From the NCBI RefSeq assembly GCF_008579165.1, contig NZ_BKCN01000034.1: 7,894 bases of DNA; one strand, given 5' to 3'. This document shows positions 6,121 to 7,894 of the stretch, in pieces. The stretch comes from Iodidimonas nitroreducens. Its GTDB lineage: Bacteria > Pseudomonadota > Alphaproteobacteria > Sphingomonadales > Rhodothalassiaceae. A program made the translations under genes and the position numbers. The notes beneath the pieces were generated by a model. That model was given only the letters and a program-made list of their open reading frames with translations, ran no database searches and was not told where the DNA came from. How positions within the stretch are numbered: position 1 is the first letter of the stretch; each line of letters opens with the position of its first letter.

Positions 6121-7894
6121 CTAAAAGCTCGGGATCAGGTCGTCGTCGGCCTGGTCCATGGCGTGGGCGCGCTGGACCACGGCCGCATTACGCGCGAGCT
6201 GTTCCATCCGCCTGGCGTCGTTGGGGTCGAACTCGTCGTCGAGAAGCCCGGCATCTGGCGCATGTTCGGGTTCCGCCTTGACCGGCGATTCCTCCGGAAG
6301 CGCGGGATGGCGCTTGAGCCCTCCGTCGTCTTCATCGCCGTTGGAAACCAACTCCGACCACGGCTTGACGAGATCGGCGTGGGGCGCGCGCACCTGTCCC
6401 GACCAGTCGTCGGCGCGGGATGGCGGACGGTCCGCAAAGGGACCGTCCGCCGCGAGCGCGGGCGGGGGGCACACCCGGCCCGTGAAGTTGGCGTCCTCGA
6501 AATAGCGAAGCTTCTTCGCGCGGATCGGCGGCTGGCCGGAAACCATGACGATCTCTTCGTCGGCGGGAAGCTGCATCACCTCGCCGGGCGTCAGCAGCGG
6601 CCGCGCCGTCTCCTGCCGGGAAACCATGACATGAGCGAGCCATGGCGCGAGGCGATGGCCGGCATAGTTGCGCATGGCGCGCAGCTCCGTCGCCGTGCCC
6701 AGAGAATCCGAGATGCGTTTCGCTGTCCGTTCGTCGTTCGAGGCGAAGGCGATGCGCACATGGCAGTTGTCGAGGATCGAGTTGTTCTCGCCATAGGCCT
6801 TCGAAATCTGATTGAGGCTTTGCGCGATCAGAAAGCTTCTGACGCCATAGCCGGCCATGAAGGCGAGCGCGCTCTCGAAGAAGTCGAGCCGACCGAACGC
6901 CGGGAACTCGTCGAGCATCATCAGGAGCGGGTGACGCCGGCGCTTGCCGGCCTGCCCTTCCAGGCGCTCTGTGAGCCGGCGGCCGATCTGATTGAGGACG
7001 AGGCGAACGAGCGGTTTGGTGCGCGAAATATCCGAAGGCGGAATGACGAGGTAAAGCGAGACCGGCCGCTCGGCGTCCACCAAATCGGCGATACGCCATT
7101 CGCAGGCGCTCGTCGTTTCCGCCACGGTCGGGTCGCGGTAGAGTCCGAGAAACGACATGGCGGTCGAGAGCACGCCCGAGCGCTCATTCTCCGACTTGTT
7201 CAAGAGCTCGCGCGCGGCCTGCGCGACCACGGGATGAACCTGCGGCGCCTCGTCCGTTCCGAGATGATTGGTGCTCATCATCACGCGGAGCGTGCGTTCG
7301 AAGGAGCGCGACGGATCGGAAAGGAAGGCGGCGACGCGGGCGAGCGTTTTTTCCTTCTCGGCATAGAGCACATGCAGGATCACGCCGACAAGGAGCGCGT
7401 GGCTCGTCTTCTCCCAATGGTTCCGCCGTTCGAGCGCACCCTCGGGATCGACCAGGATATCGGCGATGTTTTGAACGTCGCGGACCTCGAACCGGCCTTT
7501 GCGCACTTCGAGAAGCGGGTTGTATTTGGCGCTCGCGGAATCGGTCGGATTGAACAGGAGGCAGTGCGAGAATCGCGAGCGCCAGCGAGGTGAGCTGCCA
7601 GTTCTCTCCCTTGATGTCGTGAATAACGGCGGAATGCGGCCAGGAAAGCAGCGTCGGGATGACAAGGCCGACGCCCTTGCCCGAGCGGGTCGGCGCGAAG
7701 CACATGACATGCTCCGGCCCGTCATGGCGCAGATAGCGATCCTTCAGCCTGCCGAGGAACACGCCTTGCGCCTCGAACAGACCGGATTTGCAAACTTCAC
7801 CCTTGGTCGCCCAGCGCGACGAGCCGTAGGTCGTGACCAGCCGGGCCTGCCGCGCCCGCCACAGCGATCCGGCGATCGCGACGACAACGCCGAG
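6121..7894 (-). pseudogene. traG: TraG, VirD4-family type IV coupling protein (5' end outside window), interrupted by one frameshift
   Basis: The coupling ATPase recruits the relaxase-DNA complex to the channel. The frame is open at the window edge: LGVVVAIAGSLW (end of a membrane segment), then TTYGSSRWATKGEV and GVFLGRLKDRYLRHDGPEHV, standard TraG sequence. Walker A APTRSGKG lies at about 7696-7673 and the KGENWQLT motif just beyond. After that threonine (codon 7591-7589) and TCG, the frame slips by one position; WRSRFSHCLLFNPTDSASAK resumes at 7584. Family members read close to LT-x-GWRSR here, so loss of two bases (GG of a TCGGGC) or gain of one base would explain it. The second frame then runs unbroken to the TAG at 6123-6121, with Walker B LLMMLDEF at about 6928-6905 and an acidic, variable C-terminal tail. 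About 590 codons are visible of a family length near 650. It ends 13 bp before the RHH gene. Confidence 0.92.

Larger units (their letters stand above)
1..7894 (-). mobile_element. Conjugative transfer module (traG-trb operon) of an ICE or plasmid
   Basis: All eight genes are on the minus strand and belong to one conjugation apparatus: coupling protein, RHH protein, then TrbB, C, D, E, J and L in the canonical trb order. Adjacent genes overlap by 4-11 bp or are 13-16 bp apart, which points to a single polycistronic transcript with translational coupling. No integrase, relaxase, partition or replication gene and no att repeat is visible, so ICE or plasmid cannot be decided from this window. 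Both edges cut genes (traG 5' end, trbL 3' end), so the module extends in both directions; trbF, trbG and trbI would be expected beyond the low-coordinate edge. Confidence 0.85.

Noticed and set aside
6091..7593. A 500-codon open frame on the plus strand antisense to traG
   Set aside because: Its product is Arg/Gly/Glu-rich with no recognisable domain, and it mirrors a clear TraG coding sequence. In GC-rich DNA with strong third-position bias such antisense open frames arise routinely.
1..7894. Search for CRISPR arrays, tRNA genes, insertion-sequence inverted repeats or an oriT
   Set aside because: No regularly spaced repeats, cloverleaf-like segment, transposase or relaxase-adjacent nick region was recognised; almost every base is coding.

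Overview
The whole window is one tightly packed, minus-strand block of conjugative-transfer genes: a P-type (RP4/Ti trb-like) type IV secretion (T4SS) mating-pair-formation operon preceded by its coupling protein. Read in the direction of transcription (high to low coordinates) the order is traG (5' end outside the window), a ribbon-helix-helix (CopG-like) gene, trbB, trbC, trbD, trbE, trbJ, and trbL (3' end outside the window). High GC content, a strong G/C third-position bias and the traG-RHH-trbBCDEJ-L order suggest an alphaproteobacterium (Hyphomicrobiales or sphingomonad-like), with the block sitting on an integrative conjugative element or a plasmid. The taxon is an inference; no integrase, relaxase, origin or att site is visible here to tell ICE from plasmid.

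Layout. 7894-6121: traG, VirD4-family coupling ATPase. 6107-5599: RHH-domain protein. 5606-4625: trbB, VirB11-like ATPase. 4608-4258: trbC, VirB2-like pilin. 4261-4004: trbD, VirB3-like membrane protein. 4010-1545: trbE, VirB4-like ATPase. 1555-830: trbJ, VirB5-like periplasmic/pilus protein. 813-1: trbL, VirB6-like polytopic channel protein. Every junction is an overlap (4-11 bp) or a gap of 13-16 bp, so there is no intergenic stretch that could hold an internal promoter of ordinary size, a terminator or an extra gene. I read the block as one transcriptional unit whose promoter lies upstream of traG, outside the window.

How the parts work together (family knowledge): TraG brings the relaxosome to the channel; TrbB, TrbE and TraG are the three ATPases; TrbC is the pilin, TrbJ a minor pilus/periplasmic component, and TrbD and TrbL inner-membrane channel parts. 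The outer core (trbF, trbG, trbI) would be expected just beyond trbL, outside the window.

The main oddity is that three consecutive genes at the promoter-proximal end (traG, the RHH gene, trbB) each carry one frame disruption with clean family-like sequence on both sides, while trbC, trbD, trbE, trbJ and the visible trbL are uninterrupted. Each can be explained by one or two bases lost or gained beside a short G/C run, so uncorrected sequencing error is at least as likely as recent decay. A trbK entry-exclusion gene, often found between trbJ and trbL, is absent from that position. I see no evidence of a new kind of system; this is a recognisable conjugation module.
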